A stretch of DNA of 64,000 bases from Leptolyngbya sp. NIES-2104 (GCF_001485215.1 NZ_BBWW01000001.1:1054001-1118000), one strand, 5' to 3'; numbered from the stretch's first letter, positions 27,515 through 36,284 are shown. Numbers and translations are program-made. Notes: a model not told the origin generated them from the sequence alone.

Positions 27515-27895
27515 TTACGCCTTATGTTCGTAATAGCTCGAAATTTGGTCATAAACGTGCTGCGGAAACTCTAAATCCCGGTACACATTACACGCATCCG
27601 GATCATCAGAATTCGGGCAAATCGGAAAATCCTGCTCTTGTTGCCATGCCAAAACTCGATCGCGCTTCGGCGGATTGTAATCTTTCCCTTCGACTTGCTG
27701 ATAAAGCGATTTTGCTTCTGCTTCATCACAGTCTTGATCTTTAAGTAAATAGTCGATCACTTCTTCTTTTGGTAAGAAATGACGTGCCACCATTGCAAAA
27801 ACTAAGCGCCCATAGTGCCCGATATCTTCTCCCGATTCGAGGGAATCGAGCAAATGCGCCATCATGTCACTTTTTCTTAAATCTTGAACAGTCAT
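27515..27895 (-). CDS. Conserved cyanobacterial hypothetical protein
   Basis: 126 residues, soluble, strongly acidic at the C-terminal half. Features: MAHLLDSLESGEDIGHYGRL, FLPKEEVIDYLLKD and FPICPNSDDPDACNVYRDL. Two cysteines lie in an acidic loop (CPNSDDPDAC) that could bind metal. I recognise the protein as a type repeatedly annotated as hypothetical in cyanobacteria, but no function is known. It follows the PspA/Vipp1-like gene on the same strand by about 70 bases, so a shared transcript is possible. Confidence 0.75.
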   Translation of the reverse strand: MTVQDLRKSDMMAHLLDSLESGEDIGHYGRLVFAMVARHFLPKEEVIDYLLKDQDCDEAEAKSLYQQVEGKDYNPPKRDRVLAWQQEQDFPICPNSDDPDACNVYRDLEFPQHVYDQISSYYEHKA

Positions 27896-27963
27896 GATTA
27901 TTGGTTTGATCTCATCATGACTGTTATAGAACTTATGATCTAGGTTGCCGTCTACCTCTCGGT

Positions 27964-28689
27964 TTAAGATCCGCGAATCTCCGATCGTAGTTTCTCTAAC
28001 TCTGGATCAATCGGAGCCGCAGCAGGTAACTTACCGCTGATCTGATCTTTCATCGCTGCAAGTTCTGCATCGAGATCATCGCCTTGCCCCAACGCTTCAA
28101 ACCGCTTTTCGAGATCATCACCGCCCAATTCCGCGATCGCTTCCGATTTCGCTTCAAGCTGCAACACTTTTTCTTCCATCCGCTCAAACGCACCCATCGC
28201 GCTCCCAGTTCCCACTCGATTCAGCATCTCGTGAAGTTGCTCGGAAGCTTTTGCCGATCGCGCTCGTGCGATGTACATATCTTTCTTGGTCTTGGCTTCA
28301 GAAATCTTGCCTTCGAGCTTGAGCATATTCTGCTTCAGTTGCTTCACCACAGACCCTTGCTGCTCTAACTGAGCTTCCATCGCATTCGCCGTTTCGACAT
28401 AGCTTTTCCGGCGGGCGAGTGCTTCTCGTGCTAGATTTTCATCGCTTTTCGTCAATGCCAACTGAGCGCGGCGATACCATTCCTCCGCACTCGTTCGGGC
28501 TTGACTCGCTTGGCGTTCGGTGCGTTTTTGAGTCGCGATCGCTTGTGCCACCGCTTGCCGCAGACGAATCAAATCATCCTGCATATCGATCACGGTCTGC
28601 TCCAGAATTTTTTCTGGATCTTCTAGCTGTCCGACTAGATGATTTAGGTTCGCCCGAATGGCTCGCCAGATGCGGTCAAACAATCCCAT
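27964..28689 (-). CDS. PspA/Vipp1 (IM30) family membrane-remodelling protein
   Basis: 241 residues, helical throughout. The N-terminal amphipathic helix MGLFDRIWRAIRANLNHLV, then EDPEKILEQTVIDMQDDLIRL and the central hairpin with ALTKSDENLAREALARRKSY, are diagnostic of the ESCRT-III-like PspA/Vipp1 family. Members form rings and rods that protect or build membranes, in cyanobacteria the thylakoid. A short C-terminal helix (LEKLRSEI) after a Pro/Ala linker makes it longer than classical PspA (~222 residues) but shorter than typical Vipp1 (~265). It could be either paralogue. Confidence 0.93.
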   Translation of the reverse strand: MGLFDRIWRAIRANLNHLVGQLEDPEKILEQTVIDMQDDLIRLRQAVAQAIATQKRTERQASQARTSAEEWYRRAQLALTKSDENLAREALARRKSYVETANAMEAQLEQQGSVVKQLKQNMLKLEGKISEAKTKKDMYIARARSAKASEQLHEMLNRVGTGSAMGAFERMEEKVLQLEAKSEAIAELGGDDLEKRFEALGQGDDLDAELAAMKDQISGKLPAAAPIDPELEKLRSEIRGS

Positions 28690-28859
28690 ATCAGCAACTC
28701 CCAGGAGAAGAATTCAGAGCTTCCCTAAATCCTACCGCACCGAATCGCGTTGATTCGTCTATCAATAGTTAATCTCGGACAGAGTACCAAGACCTCTTAA
28801 TCTCCGTTATACTTGCATGATCTAAACTAATGCTCATCAGCCTTCAGAAAAAATTCGTT

Positions 28860-29972
28860 TTATTTCACAACAAAAATCACATCTGATAATGCAGTAAACG
28901 TTTGTGACTTACCTGAGTAGCAGAAATTGACCGTCAGGTCTGAAGTTGGTTTTGAACTGAAACTATTAAGGAAAGAATTTATTGCAGGCGCTAGAAGATC
29001 TAAGTTCCTCTTAAGCTTCCAGGAGCTTGAAAAATCAGCCGTATCAATCAATACGAGAAATAACCTATTTTCTGAGCCAAAACGCATTTCTCCCTGATTT
29101 TCGTATAACCACTTGATTAAATTCTTTGAATTCTGCTGAGCTTCGCCAACAATTGTTAAATTTTGGGATCTTATTTGATCTAAAACACCTAGAGATAATT
29201 CATCGTTTCTATCTTTTAACTTTTCAGTTATCTCATAGTAAATTTCAGAGGACTTTGCTGATTTATCAAAGTTTACAGAAAGCTCTCGCGCTTTTTGCTT
29301 CAGAAAAGTTAGTTCCACAGGAAGTTCTTTCTCTCTTCTCTTTAGCCTCAGATACTCCGAGGGAAAGTATGTAACCTTCAAATCAAAAGGTAGATTTTGA
29401 ATAAAGAAATCCACGCTCTTAATCTGTCCAACAGCGGGTAAAACAGATGAATGGGCTTTGAACAAGTGCTCAATTAGAATACTAGACCAATGGTTATACC
29501 AACTATTCAACACATAGCCTTGAACAGCACGATTTATTTCCGTCTCGAATTTTGAGATTAACACTTCATAAGATGAAATTACTTTTACATAGTGAGATAC
29601 CAGGTATTTATCTAGGGAGTTTTGGTAATCTCCTCCCCACTCAAATGTTTTCAACTTATATAGTTCAGAAACCAGTGCTTCCTGATCCAACTCTTGTAAC
29701 TGCTGTAGATTCTTCTCTCTAATGTATGCGTCTAACTGCTGATGCGATTGGCTTGAATTGGTTTCTAGTAAACAAAATAACTCTTCAAATTGTCCACTCA
29801 GCGTAGTAGAGGTTAGATTCAAACAAAGCCTTGCGGTAAACTCTGATAATAGTTCTTTCCTTGTGATCGATTTTATCTTCAGCCATAGCTGACCTGTAGA
29901 ATTCGTATTGAACTCCGTTAAATCATCGCCATCATGCAGTTTCTTCCAGTAAGCAAAATCTTTCTTTGTCAT
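28860..29972 (-). CDS. Putative restriction endonuclease (PD-(D/E)xK-like) beside a DNA methyltransferase
   Basis: About 370 residues from ATG 29972; the longer frame to 30041 uses TTG inside the methyltransferase gene. I do not recognise the family. Residues about 168-199 contain a helix with Glu (ILIEHLFKAH), then Asp in KSVDFFI, then PFDLKVTYF, i.e. E-x-n-D-x8-DxK. This is the layout of a PD-(D/E)xK nuclease core. The remainder is helical and Lys/Glu-rich. It starts 15 bases after the methyltransferase stop. Codon use is AT-rich, with no CGATCG in the gene, unlike its neighbours. Nuclease activity is inference from motif plus position. Confidence 0.65.
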   Translation of the reverse strand: MTKKDFAYWKKLHDGDDLTEFNTNSTGQLWLKIKSITRKELLSEFTARLCLNLTSTTLSGQFEELFCLLETNSSQSHQQLDAYIREKNLQQLQELDQEALVSELYKLKTFEWGGDYQNSLDKYLVSHYVKVISSYEVLISKFETEINRAVQGYVLNSWYNHWSSILIEHLFKAHSSVLPAVGQIKSVDFFIQNLPFDLKVTYFPSEYLRLKRREKELPVELTFLKQKARELSVNFDKSAKSSEIYYEITEKLKDRNDELSLGVLDQIRSQNLTIVGEAQQNSKNLIKWLYENQGEMRFGSENRLFLVLIDTADFSSSWKLKRNLDLLAPAINSFLNSFSSKPTSDLTVNFCYSGKSQTFTALSDVIFVVK

Positions 29973-29986
29973 TGTTTGAGGATTTC

Positions 29987-31456
29987 TCACCTTATCAAAG
30001 ATTGCGACGCTGAATTCGCTTTTGGTAATGAGGTTGACCAACCCGAAATTTTATTTAATTTTTGTTGAAATTTAATACTAGCTTCTTTTTTAGCAAAAAC
30101 AAGAACGCAATCTGTTTTTAATCCACCTTTCCTATTATCCTGAACTACCGAGTTTGCAGAATATTCCATAGGAAAAGTACCGACAAATTTCAAATCAGAA
30201 CTACTCTCAAGAACTTCTAGAAATCTCCAGCTTTGCTTATCACGAGCATTAAAATACATCAAGAACATTCCATCATTGGTAAGGATACGATCTGATTGGC
30301 TGATCAATAACTTCATTTGTCTGATATATTCATCTTTCTTTTTATTCCTTTCTTTAGCATTAGAAATAACAATTTCTCTTTCAAAATAGACCTCCTCATT
30401 TAAGATGGAATTCCACATCTCGCTCAATTCGAGATAAGGAATTCTGTCACCGTGAGGTGGATCAGTACAAATTAGCTTTATGGTTTTTTCGGGTATCGTC
30501 TTCATAATACTCAAGCAATCCCCATTAAGAATTGCTGCACCCTGCTTATTCTCTAAGAGAGCATTAATTGATTCATGTTGCAAGTATTTGTGTGTATTGA
30601 TATTAAGCAATGCCTTGTACAGCTTGTTAGCCCTGCTTTCAAAACAATTCCAAACATTAATCTCAAAGTGTAGTTCTGGTCTCCAGTAACCAATAACCCA
30701 GCTTCCAACTTCAATCTTATTGGAAGTTTGTTGCTTTGTTTTTCCTCTATTGGTAATTGCAAATACCATAGACGACATTTGTCCCGATGAGGAAGTGAGG
30801 GTCAGTAAGAAAGCGCGTTTAAGTGTATCTGGAAGTAACTTGATTTCATCTAATATCAAATCAATATTATGTAAAGCTCTGCTAGTAAAGAGGTCATAAA
30901 TCGACATCTGACTACTAGAATTAATCCTAGAATTTGTGAAAAAAGTCGCGTCTCTAATATTGCGAATCTTATACTGTGTGAATGAGTTGAAGTTTTCTAA
31001 ATCAAATCTACTTGGATCTATCTCAACTTTACTTCTACCTATCTCTGGTTTAAACCATATCTTTGATAGGTTCTTGCCGCTCCATAAGTAATGAGATCCA
31101 ATCTTCCCGTCGCTCGTATGATAGGTATCATTAATTTTCTGTTTGATATTGATTTCAATGCTTTTTAAGGCATCTCGAAATAATGAAGCTTCTGGCAAAT
31201 CTAATAGAAAGTTTGTATGTTCAATAGAATGTGGATTAACATCAATCCCAATAAATCTCCTTCTTTTAGATAAACATTCTCGACTAATTAACCCTGATCC
31301 TAAGAAAGGGTCAAGAACTATATCAGTACTTTCTGTATAGTTCTGAATGAAGAAGGTGATGCTTTCTGTTGGTTTCTTACCCCAATACTTATGGAATGAG
31401 TATAGACCTTTATATGTATCAGGATTGCTAATGTCTTTGATAGTTGTTGCAGCCAT
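29987..31456 (-). CDS. DNA methyltransferase, divergent, DPPH motif
   Basis: 489 residues. The AdoMet-binding motif I is at the N-terminus, VLDPFLGSGLISRECL (about 47-62), followed by RRFIGIDVNPHSIEH. A ~240-residue middle, probably target recognition, separates it from the catalytic segment LICTDPPHGDRIPYLELSEMW (D332, H335). Amino-methyltransferases normally carry DPPY/NPPY; here the aromatic is His. The following segment has the Y-x-ELS form found in one group of large amino-MTases. The gene is AT-rich and free of CGATCG, and is paired with a putative nuclease, so it is likely a horizontally acquired restriction-modification system. The specificity cannot be read. Confidence 0.82.
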   Translation of the reverse strand: MAATTIKDISNPDTYKGLYSFHKYWGKKPTESITFFIQNYTESTDIVLDPFLGSGLISRECLSKRRRFIGIDVNPHSIEHTNFLLDLPEASLFRDALKSIEINIKQKINDTYHTSDGKIGSHYLWSGKNLSKIWFKPEIGRSKVEIDPSRFDLENFNSFTQYKIRNIRDATFFTNSRINSSSQMSIYDLFTSRALHNIDLILDEIKLLPDTLKRAFLLTLTSSSGQMSSMVFAITNRGKTKQQTSNKIEVGSWVIGYWRPELHFEINVWNCFESRANKLYKALLNINTHKYLQHESINALLENKQGAAILNGDCLSIMKTIPEKTIKLICTDPPHGDRIPYLELSEMWNSILNEEVYFEREIVISNAKERNKKKDEYIRQMKLLISQSDRILTNDGMFLMYFNARDKQSWRFLEVLESSSDLKFVGTFPMEYSANSVVQDNRKGGLKTDCVLVFAKKEASIKFQQKLNKISGWSTSLPKANSASQSLIR

Positions 31457-31595
31457 ACCGAACTCTATTCCAATTGCAGATATAGCGTATCATACCAGCT
31501 TCTCTTCCACATTACGCCACTTGTAGTTTGTGAGATTGAAGTACACACTCTAAAGCGTAAAACCGCAATGTACATTATGAGGTATGAGCATCGGG

Positions 31596-32675
31596 CTACG
31601 GCTTCTGAACATTGGCACTCAACCCGCGATTTTTGAGTTCCTGAACTTTTTTTTGCGCCTCAGATTCGGTTACAGTCGCAGCAAGCTGAATTTTGCCATC
31701 AGAACGCACAAAGGCATCTGGAACGACTTGGCGAGCCGTCGCAAGAGATTGATCACCTGTAAAGGGGGCTTCCACTCGATAGTACTGAGACGGTCGGCTG
31801 GGGGATTGAATAACAGGCGCGGGAGGTTGGGTCCGGGGGACGGAAACGGAAGGAAGCAGGACAGAAGAACTTGCGATCGGAGAAGGGGATACCGCTGGAG
31901 ACGGTGCGATCGAAGGCGGAACGATCGCGCTCGGTGCGGCAGGCGAAGCGGAAGGACTCGGAGACGGAGAAACGCTAGGAACCGGAGTCGGTTTCGTGCG
32001 AATGACCGAGAGAGACTCTAAACCAAGTTCGGAAAATTCATCGCGATCGAGTCTGGGGGAGGTCGAAATATCGGCAGTTGAAGCCTCTGGGGTGGGACTT
32101 TCTGCAACTTCAGGCTGACTGAATCTCTGAGCAATGCCACCCAAAATCGCAGGATTCATAATCACATAGCCCAGCATCGCACTCGATACTAGCAGCGTTA
32201 ACATCGACCCAATTCCCAATGGAGTCGATAAGCTTTGCAGAAATCCGCGTTCGACTTCGACCTTTGCTTCTTCGCGCTCTAAGCTTCTCAAAAGATGCTC
32301 TGACGATTCGAGATAGTCATCGGGCGGAGCCGAATCTTCGTATGCCATTTCAAACAGCGCTTCTCCAGCGGTTTCTGATTCGTATGGAATCATCGCGCTT
32401 TCGTCGATCGAGGGAGTTTCAGCGATGCTTGCACCGCGCTCCGCGTACGCAGATTTGCCAAGATCGAACGAAATTGCTTTGGGTGGCGCGTCTGGATTCG
32501 TTTGCGTTAATTCAACAGGCTTTTTCGGGGGCTGTTTGGGGCGCATGACGATCGGAGCAACGCTTAATCCGGCTTTTTGGCGGCGATAGCGGGTGAGTTC
32601 GTCTTCTAATTGTAAATCGAGACAGCTTAACGCCTGTTGTAGTTTGGGATTGAGAGAAGCGCGATCGTGAGGCAT
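31596..32675 (-). CDS. SPOR-like domain membrane protein
   Basis: 359 residues. A cytoplasmic part (1-165) includes YRRQKAGLSVAPIVMRPKQP and acidic stretches. One membrane segment lies at about 168-190 (IGSMLTLLVSSAMLGYVIMN), followed by a long Ser/Pro/Ala-rich spacer (about 200-290) and a C-terminal domain of about 65 residues. That domain has YYRVEAPFTGDQSLATAR, then TESEAQKKVQELKNRGLSA, the beta-alpha-beta pattern of a SPOR peptidoglycan-binding domain. A protein reaching through the envelope to bind septal or denuded glycan is the likely role. Confidence 0.8.
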   Translation of the reverse strand: MPHDRASLNPKLQQALSCLDLQLEDELTRYRRQKAGLSVAPIVMRPKQPPKKPVELTQTNPDAPPKAISFDLGKSAYAERGASIAETPSIDESAMIPYESETAGEALFEMAYEDSAPPDDYLESSEHLLRSLEREEAKVEVERGFLQSLSTPLGIGSMLTLLVSSAMLGYVIMNPAILGGIAQRFSQPEVAESPTPEASTADISTSPRLDRDEFSELGLESLSVIRTKPTPVPSVSPSPSPSASPAAPSAIVPPSIAPSPAVSPSPIASSSVLLPSVSVPRTQPPAPVIQSPSRPSQYYRVEAPFTGDQSLATARQVVPDAFVRSDGKIQLAATVTESEAQKKVQELKNRGLSANVQKP

Positions 32676-32797
32676 AAGGTAGACTCCTCGATGAAAGCTC
32701 GTGAAGAACTAGAATTCTGCGATTTCAGTGTAGTTCAGAGTTTTCAAATCGACGCACAAATCTTTTGAGAAGACGGTTTGATCATGCGATCGCCTAA

Positions 32798-33004
32798 GAG
32801 GATGTTTGAAAAGTAATCGTTGTTGCCGCAACCCGCCCTGAAATGAATTTCGGGCTAATCGGCGCAAGTCCATTGAAATGGACTAAGAACCTGTAACTGC
32901 CTCCCAGTCTACTTCAGTAGACTTTCCACGGTTAGCCCGAAATTCATTTCAGGGCGGGAGTCAAACGAGAGCGAAGTGACTTTTTATACTTTTCAAACAC
33001 CCTC
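32798..33004. repeat. Palindromic element, copy 1
   Basis: Core 32832-32958 begins and ends with a perfect 27-bp inverted repeat (CCCGCCCTGAAATGAATTTC..., arms 32832-32858 and 32932-32958). Inside are two small hairpins, GTCCAT-TGAA-ATGGAC and GTCTAC-TTCA-GTAGAC. Outside is a further 17/18-bp inverted pair (32798-32815 and 32987-33004). It lies between the SPOR gene and the Omp85 gene; the last base of the outer arm is the first base of the reverse-complemented Omp85 stop codon. Confidence 0.9.
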
Positions 33005-35115
33005 TAAAATTTCTCTCCAAATCCAAACTGGAATCGTCCTTCTCCTTGATCGTTAATCCCATATCCCGCCCGAATCGTACCTAATGGCGATTTCAACCGC
33101 AGTCCGACCCCAATGCCAAATCCCGAACCCGGTAAACCCCGAACGGTTCCAGGTGCACCTAACACCGAATTCGCTGATCCTAAATCTGAGGCAAAGTCAG
33201 CGAACACAGCACCCCCTAGAATGTTGTAAATCGGGAATCGGTATTCCGCAGACGCAAGAACAAAACTGCGCCCGACAGCAACATCGTTAAATCCATATCC
33301 CCGCACCGAATTTGGACCACCCAGCGTGTACGCATTGTACGGCGGCAAATCTCCGATCGTCGTTCCTGCCTGAACATTAAACGCCAATACTTCAGGCTGT
33401 TGCTGTGTTTTCTCCAGATTAAAGAAATTCACCGGGACATACTGCGAATAGTTCGCTTGCAAACGATTCGAGAGAATGCTGCCACTGCCGATCGGGATTG
33501 ATTGCTCAGTTGTTAATGTCAAAATTGACCCGCTCGATGGATCAACTGGATTGTTGCGCTGATCTCGCACAGCGGTAAAGTTCACGGTCGTCAAATCATC
33601 GATTCCCGTTCCGCTAAAAGACAGCGGTGCGCCGTTTCGATCGCGTCTTGCCACATCGCCATCTCGATCGCGCAAACTAATCCGCGTATAGTTCAATCCT
33701 AAAGTTCCATCCCAACCATTCCCGATCGGGCGATTGACCGCCACGGTTCCACCAAATCGACCTTCACGAGGTCGATCGCCATTCGCTAATTCACTCGCGT
33801 CGTTATCAAACACACGAGAAATGCCGCGCCTCCGAAATCCACTAACGCTATACCCCAATTTATCTGGCTCAGTCGATCGATAAGGACTCACAAACCGTCC
33901 ATCAAACTGCACATCTCGCGTTCCCACGGAGACATTTCCACCCAACTGCTGTCCAACCCCATTAAAGTTCGTGTCGTTATAGTTGAGACTCCCAAAAACG
34001 CCCAAATCCTCGTTGATTCCTCCGCTCACATTCAGTGCGCGACTTCGAGCTTCAGTCAGGTTGTACACAACCGTTGTACGACGAGCATCCCCTTCGAGAG
34101 AAACCCGACCGTTTGTAAATAATCCGGTTTGCAGAATTCGCTGTAAGTCTTCACGGGCAGCCGATTCTTGGAAAATTTGACCGGGTTTGATTTGAATTTG
34201 ATTTCTTAAAAAATCTTCCCTCGTGCGACCCTGAATCGGTTGACCGCGATCGTTAACCAACCGACCTTGCTCATCGGTAAATCTAATTTGAATATTCCCG
34301 ATCGAGCCTTCTGCAACTTCGACCGTCAACACTCCATCCCGATTTGGAACGACTCCGACCACTCGCGCTAAGCTAAATCCATTCTGACGATACCAAGCAT
34401 TAATCTGCCGAATGCTGTCATTAATTGCAGTCGGGCTAACGGGTGCACCAAGTTGGGACTGAAAGAATTGATTGGCGATCGTCGGGGTGAGGGCTTGAGC
34501 ATTGACTAAATTCAGCGATCGAACCGTCGTCGGCTGAACTTGAAAAGTCACGCTCAACCCATTTGGATTCGTGCGAGTCGTGAAGTTCGCCGTACTAAAT
34601 AATCCTGTTTCAAGAATTACAGCAATGTCGCTTTGAAGCTGAGGAGTACTGACATTTCCGCCGGGTTGCGTTTGAATGCGAGACCGAACAAGTTCTTGAA
34701 GTTCGGCAGAAGCTCCCACGATCTGAACATCGGTTGCCGTGAGAACGAGATTCGGTGAAGTTTGAGGTGCAGATGTTGGACGCGGTGGAGTCTGAGGCGC
34801 AGGTGTTGGACGAATTGGAGTTTGGGCGATCGATGGAGCACGATCGACTTCAAGTTTTTGAGCAATTGGTACAGGAGTTGGAGCACGATCGACTTCAAGT
34901 TTTGAAGTGATCGGTTTGCGAGAAAATTCTGGGGTGGGGCGAGGAGATTCGATCGTGACTGTGGGGACGGTTTTACTGCTAGAAACGGCTGGCGTTTTCG
35001 TTTCAACCGCTGAAGGTTCAGTCGGCACAACAACATCTTGAGCAATGGCTTTTTGTGCCAACTCTGAGATAGAAATAAGCCCGATCGCACAGGCGGTGAT
35101 TTTAGAAAAACGCAT
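33004..35115 (-). CDS. Omp85/BamA-family outer-membrane protein
   Basis: About 703 residues from ATG 35115, which begins a signal peptide (MRFSKITACAIGLISISELA). The frame extends to 35190 with GTG, but that lies at the edge of a repeat element. A Pro/Thr-rich periplasmic segment contains two near-identical LEVDRAPTPVP-type units. POTRA domains follow (LVLTATDVQIVGASAELQEL onward; NAWYRQNGFSLARVVGVV; GRTREDFLRNQIQIKPGQIF). The last ~330 residues are a beta-barrel with the Omp85 signature GGPNSVRGYGFNDV and a terminal aromatic (FGFGEKF). It inserts barrel proteins, or in cyanobacteria possibly serves as an outer-membrane channel. Palindromic elements flank it on both sides. Confidence 0.92.
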   Translation of the reverse strand: MRFSKITACAIGLISISELAQKAIAQDVVVPTEPSAVETKTPAVSSSKTVPTVTIESPRPTPEFSRKPITSKLEVDRAPTPVPIAQKLEVDRAPSIAQTPIRPTPAPQTPPRPTSAPQTSPNLVLTATDVQIVGASAELQELVRSRIQTQPGGNVSTPQLQSDIAVILETGLFSTANFTTRTNPNGLSVTFQVQPTTVRSLNLVNAQALTPTIANQFFQSQLGAPVSPTAINDSIRQINAWYRQNGFSLARVVGVVPNRDGVLTVEVAEGSIGNIQIRFTDEQGRLVNDRGQPIQGRTREDFLRNQIQIKPGQIFQESAAREDLQRILQTGLFTNGRVSLEGDARRTTVVYNLTEARSRALNVSGGINEDLGVFGSLNYNDTNFNGVGQQLGGNVSVGTRDVQFDGRFVSPYRSTEPDKLGYSVSGFRRRGISRVFDNDASELANGDRPREGRFGGTVAVNRPIGNGWDGTLGLNYTRISLRDRDGDVARRDRNGAPLSFSGTGIDDLTTVNFTAVRDQRNNPVDPSSGSILTLTTEQSIPIGSGSILSNRLQANYSQYVPVNFFNLEKTQQQPEVLAFNVQAGTTIGDLPPYNAYTLGGPNSVRGYGFNDVAVGRSFVLASAEYRFPIYNILGGAVFADFASDLGSANSVLGAPGTVRGLPGSGFGIGVGLRLKSPLGTIRAGYGINDQGEGRFQFGFGEKF

Positions 35116-35158
35116 AGCTGAACCCACAGAATTAGAACTTTGTGAATGAACAAATCTG

Positions 35159-35357
35159 GGATGTGTTTTAGCACCTTTTGCTTCGTTCACGCCCGCCCCG
35201 GAATGGAATTCGGGGCTAATCGAACGAAGTCCACTAAAGGGGACTGAAAACCAAATTAGATGTCTTCAGTCCGTTTCAACGGACTTCGCACTGTTAGCCC
35301 CGAATTCTATTCCGGGGCGGATGAACAACGCAGCGAGAAGCCTCTAAGACATGTCCT
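35159..35357. repeat. Palindromic element, copy 2
   Basis: Core 35192-35320 with near-perfect arms of the second sequence type (CCCGCCCCGGAATGGAATTC... / ...GAATTCTATTCCGGGGCGG). Inner hairpins are GTCCAC-TAAA-GGGGAC (one mismatch) and GTCCGT-TTCA-ACGGAC. Weaker outer similarity extends the palindrome to about 35159 and 35357. It is located 5' of the Omp85 gene and probably contributes to its leader or promoter region. Confidence 0.88.
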
Positions 35358-35495
35358 AGAAATTAAGCTTAGTTGTATCAGAAAAATCAGCCCATCAGAG
35401 ATTCAATCGATCTCTAATTCGTGATCTGATAAACAGCTTGATGTAAACAGTTGTAGTACTGATTGAAGAACAATTTGAAAGCAGAGTTCCCGTTT

Positions 35496-36284
35496 ATGAA
35501 TCCATCGCTGCATTCCCTCGGTGTTCCTCCGAATGCTTGGTATGTTGATGAATCGATCGCAGATTTAACCCGACCCGCGATCGCACCTCAGCCGATCGTG
35601 CTCGACACCGCAACTAAAACATTGCGTCTAGATCTAGCTAAATCTGCACTGATTGTCATCGACATGCAGAATGATTTTTGTCATCCGGACGGTTGGCTAG
35701 CCCATATCGGAGTCGATGTTACTCCTGCACGATCACCCATTGTTCCTATCCAGCAATTGCTGCCAATTCTGCGACAGATCGGAGTCTCGATCGTATGGGT
35801 GAATTGGGGAAATCGCCCCGATTTGTTAAACATCAGTCCTGCAACCCGACACGTTTACAACCCGACAGGAACGGGGATAGGTTTAGGCGATCCATTGCCG
35901 AAAAACCAAGCGCCTGTGTTGGAAAAAGACAGTTGGGCAGCCGCGATCGTCGATGAACTTCAACCCACCGAGAGCGATGTCAAAATTGACAAATATCGTA
36001 TGAGTGGATTTTGGGATACACCGTTAGACAGTATTTTGAAAAATTTAGGCAAAACAACGCTCTTTTTTGCAGGTGTGAATGCGGATCAATGTGTGATGAC
36101 AACGCTACAAGATGCGAATTTCTTAGGCTATGACTGCATTCTTTTGGAAGACTGTACCGCAACAACTTCGCCAGAATTCTGCTTACAAGCAACCTTGTAT
36201 AATGTAAAACAATGCTTCGGATTTGTGAGCGATTCAACAAAGTTGATTGATGGAATTAAATCAGGTATCAAAGTTTCAAATTAG
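35496..36284 (+). CDS. Isochorismatase-family cysteine hydrolase
   Basis: About 262 residues from ATG 35496 (upstream TTG rejected). Catalytic triad candidates: Asp in ALIVIDMQNDFCHPDGW, Lys in VLEKDSWAA, and nucleophile Cys in FFAGVNADQCVMTTLQDA, followed by GYDCILLEDCTATTS. The fold hydrolyses C-N or enol-ether bonds (ureidoacrylate, nicotinamide, biuret or N-carbamoyl amides). The DMQNDFC and VNADQCV forms are closest to the RutB/amidohydrolase side of the family. No pyrimidine-degradation genes are adjacent, so the substrate is open. Confidence 0.88.
   Translation: MNPSLHSLGVPPNAWYVDESIADLTRPAIAPQPIVLDTATKTLRLDLAKSALIVIDMQNDFCHPDGWLAHIGVDVTPARSPIVPIQQLLPILRQIGVSIVWVNWGNRPDLLNISPATRHVYNPTGTGIGLGDPLPKNQAPVLEKDSWAAAIVDELQPTESDVKIDKYRMSGFWDTPLDSILKNLGKTTLFFAGVNADQCVMTTLQDANFLGYDCILLEDCTATTSPEFCLQATLYNVKQCFGFVSDSTKLIDGIKSGIKVSN

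Noticed and set aside
32832-32958. CRISPR or tandem repeat
   Set aside because: The repeats are inverted halves of one palindrome and are dispersed, not regularly spaced direct repeats.
35116-35190. GTG-initiated N-terminal extension of the Omp85 protein
   Set aside because: It begins at the edge of palindromic copy 2 and would bury the signal peptide; ATG 35115 gives a clean leader.
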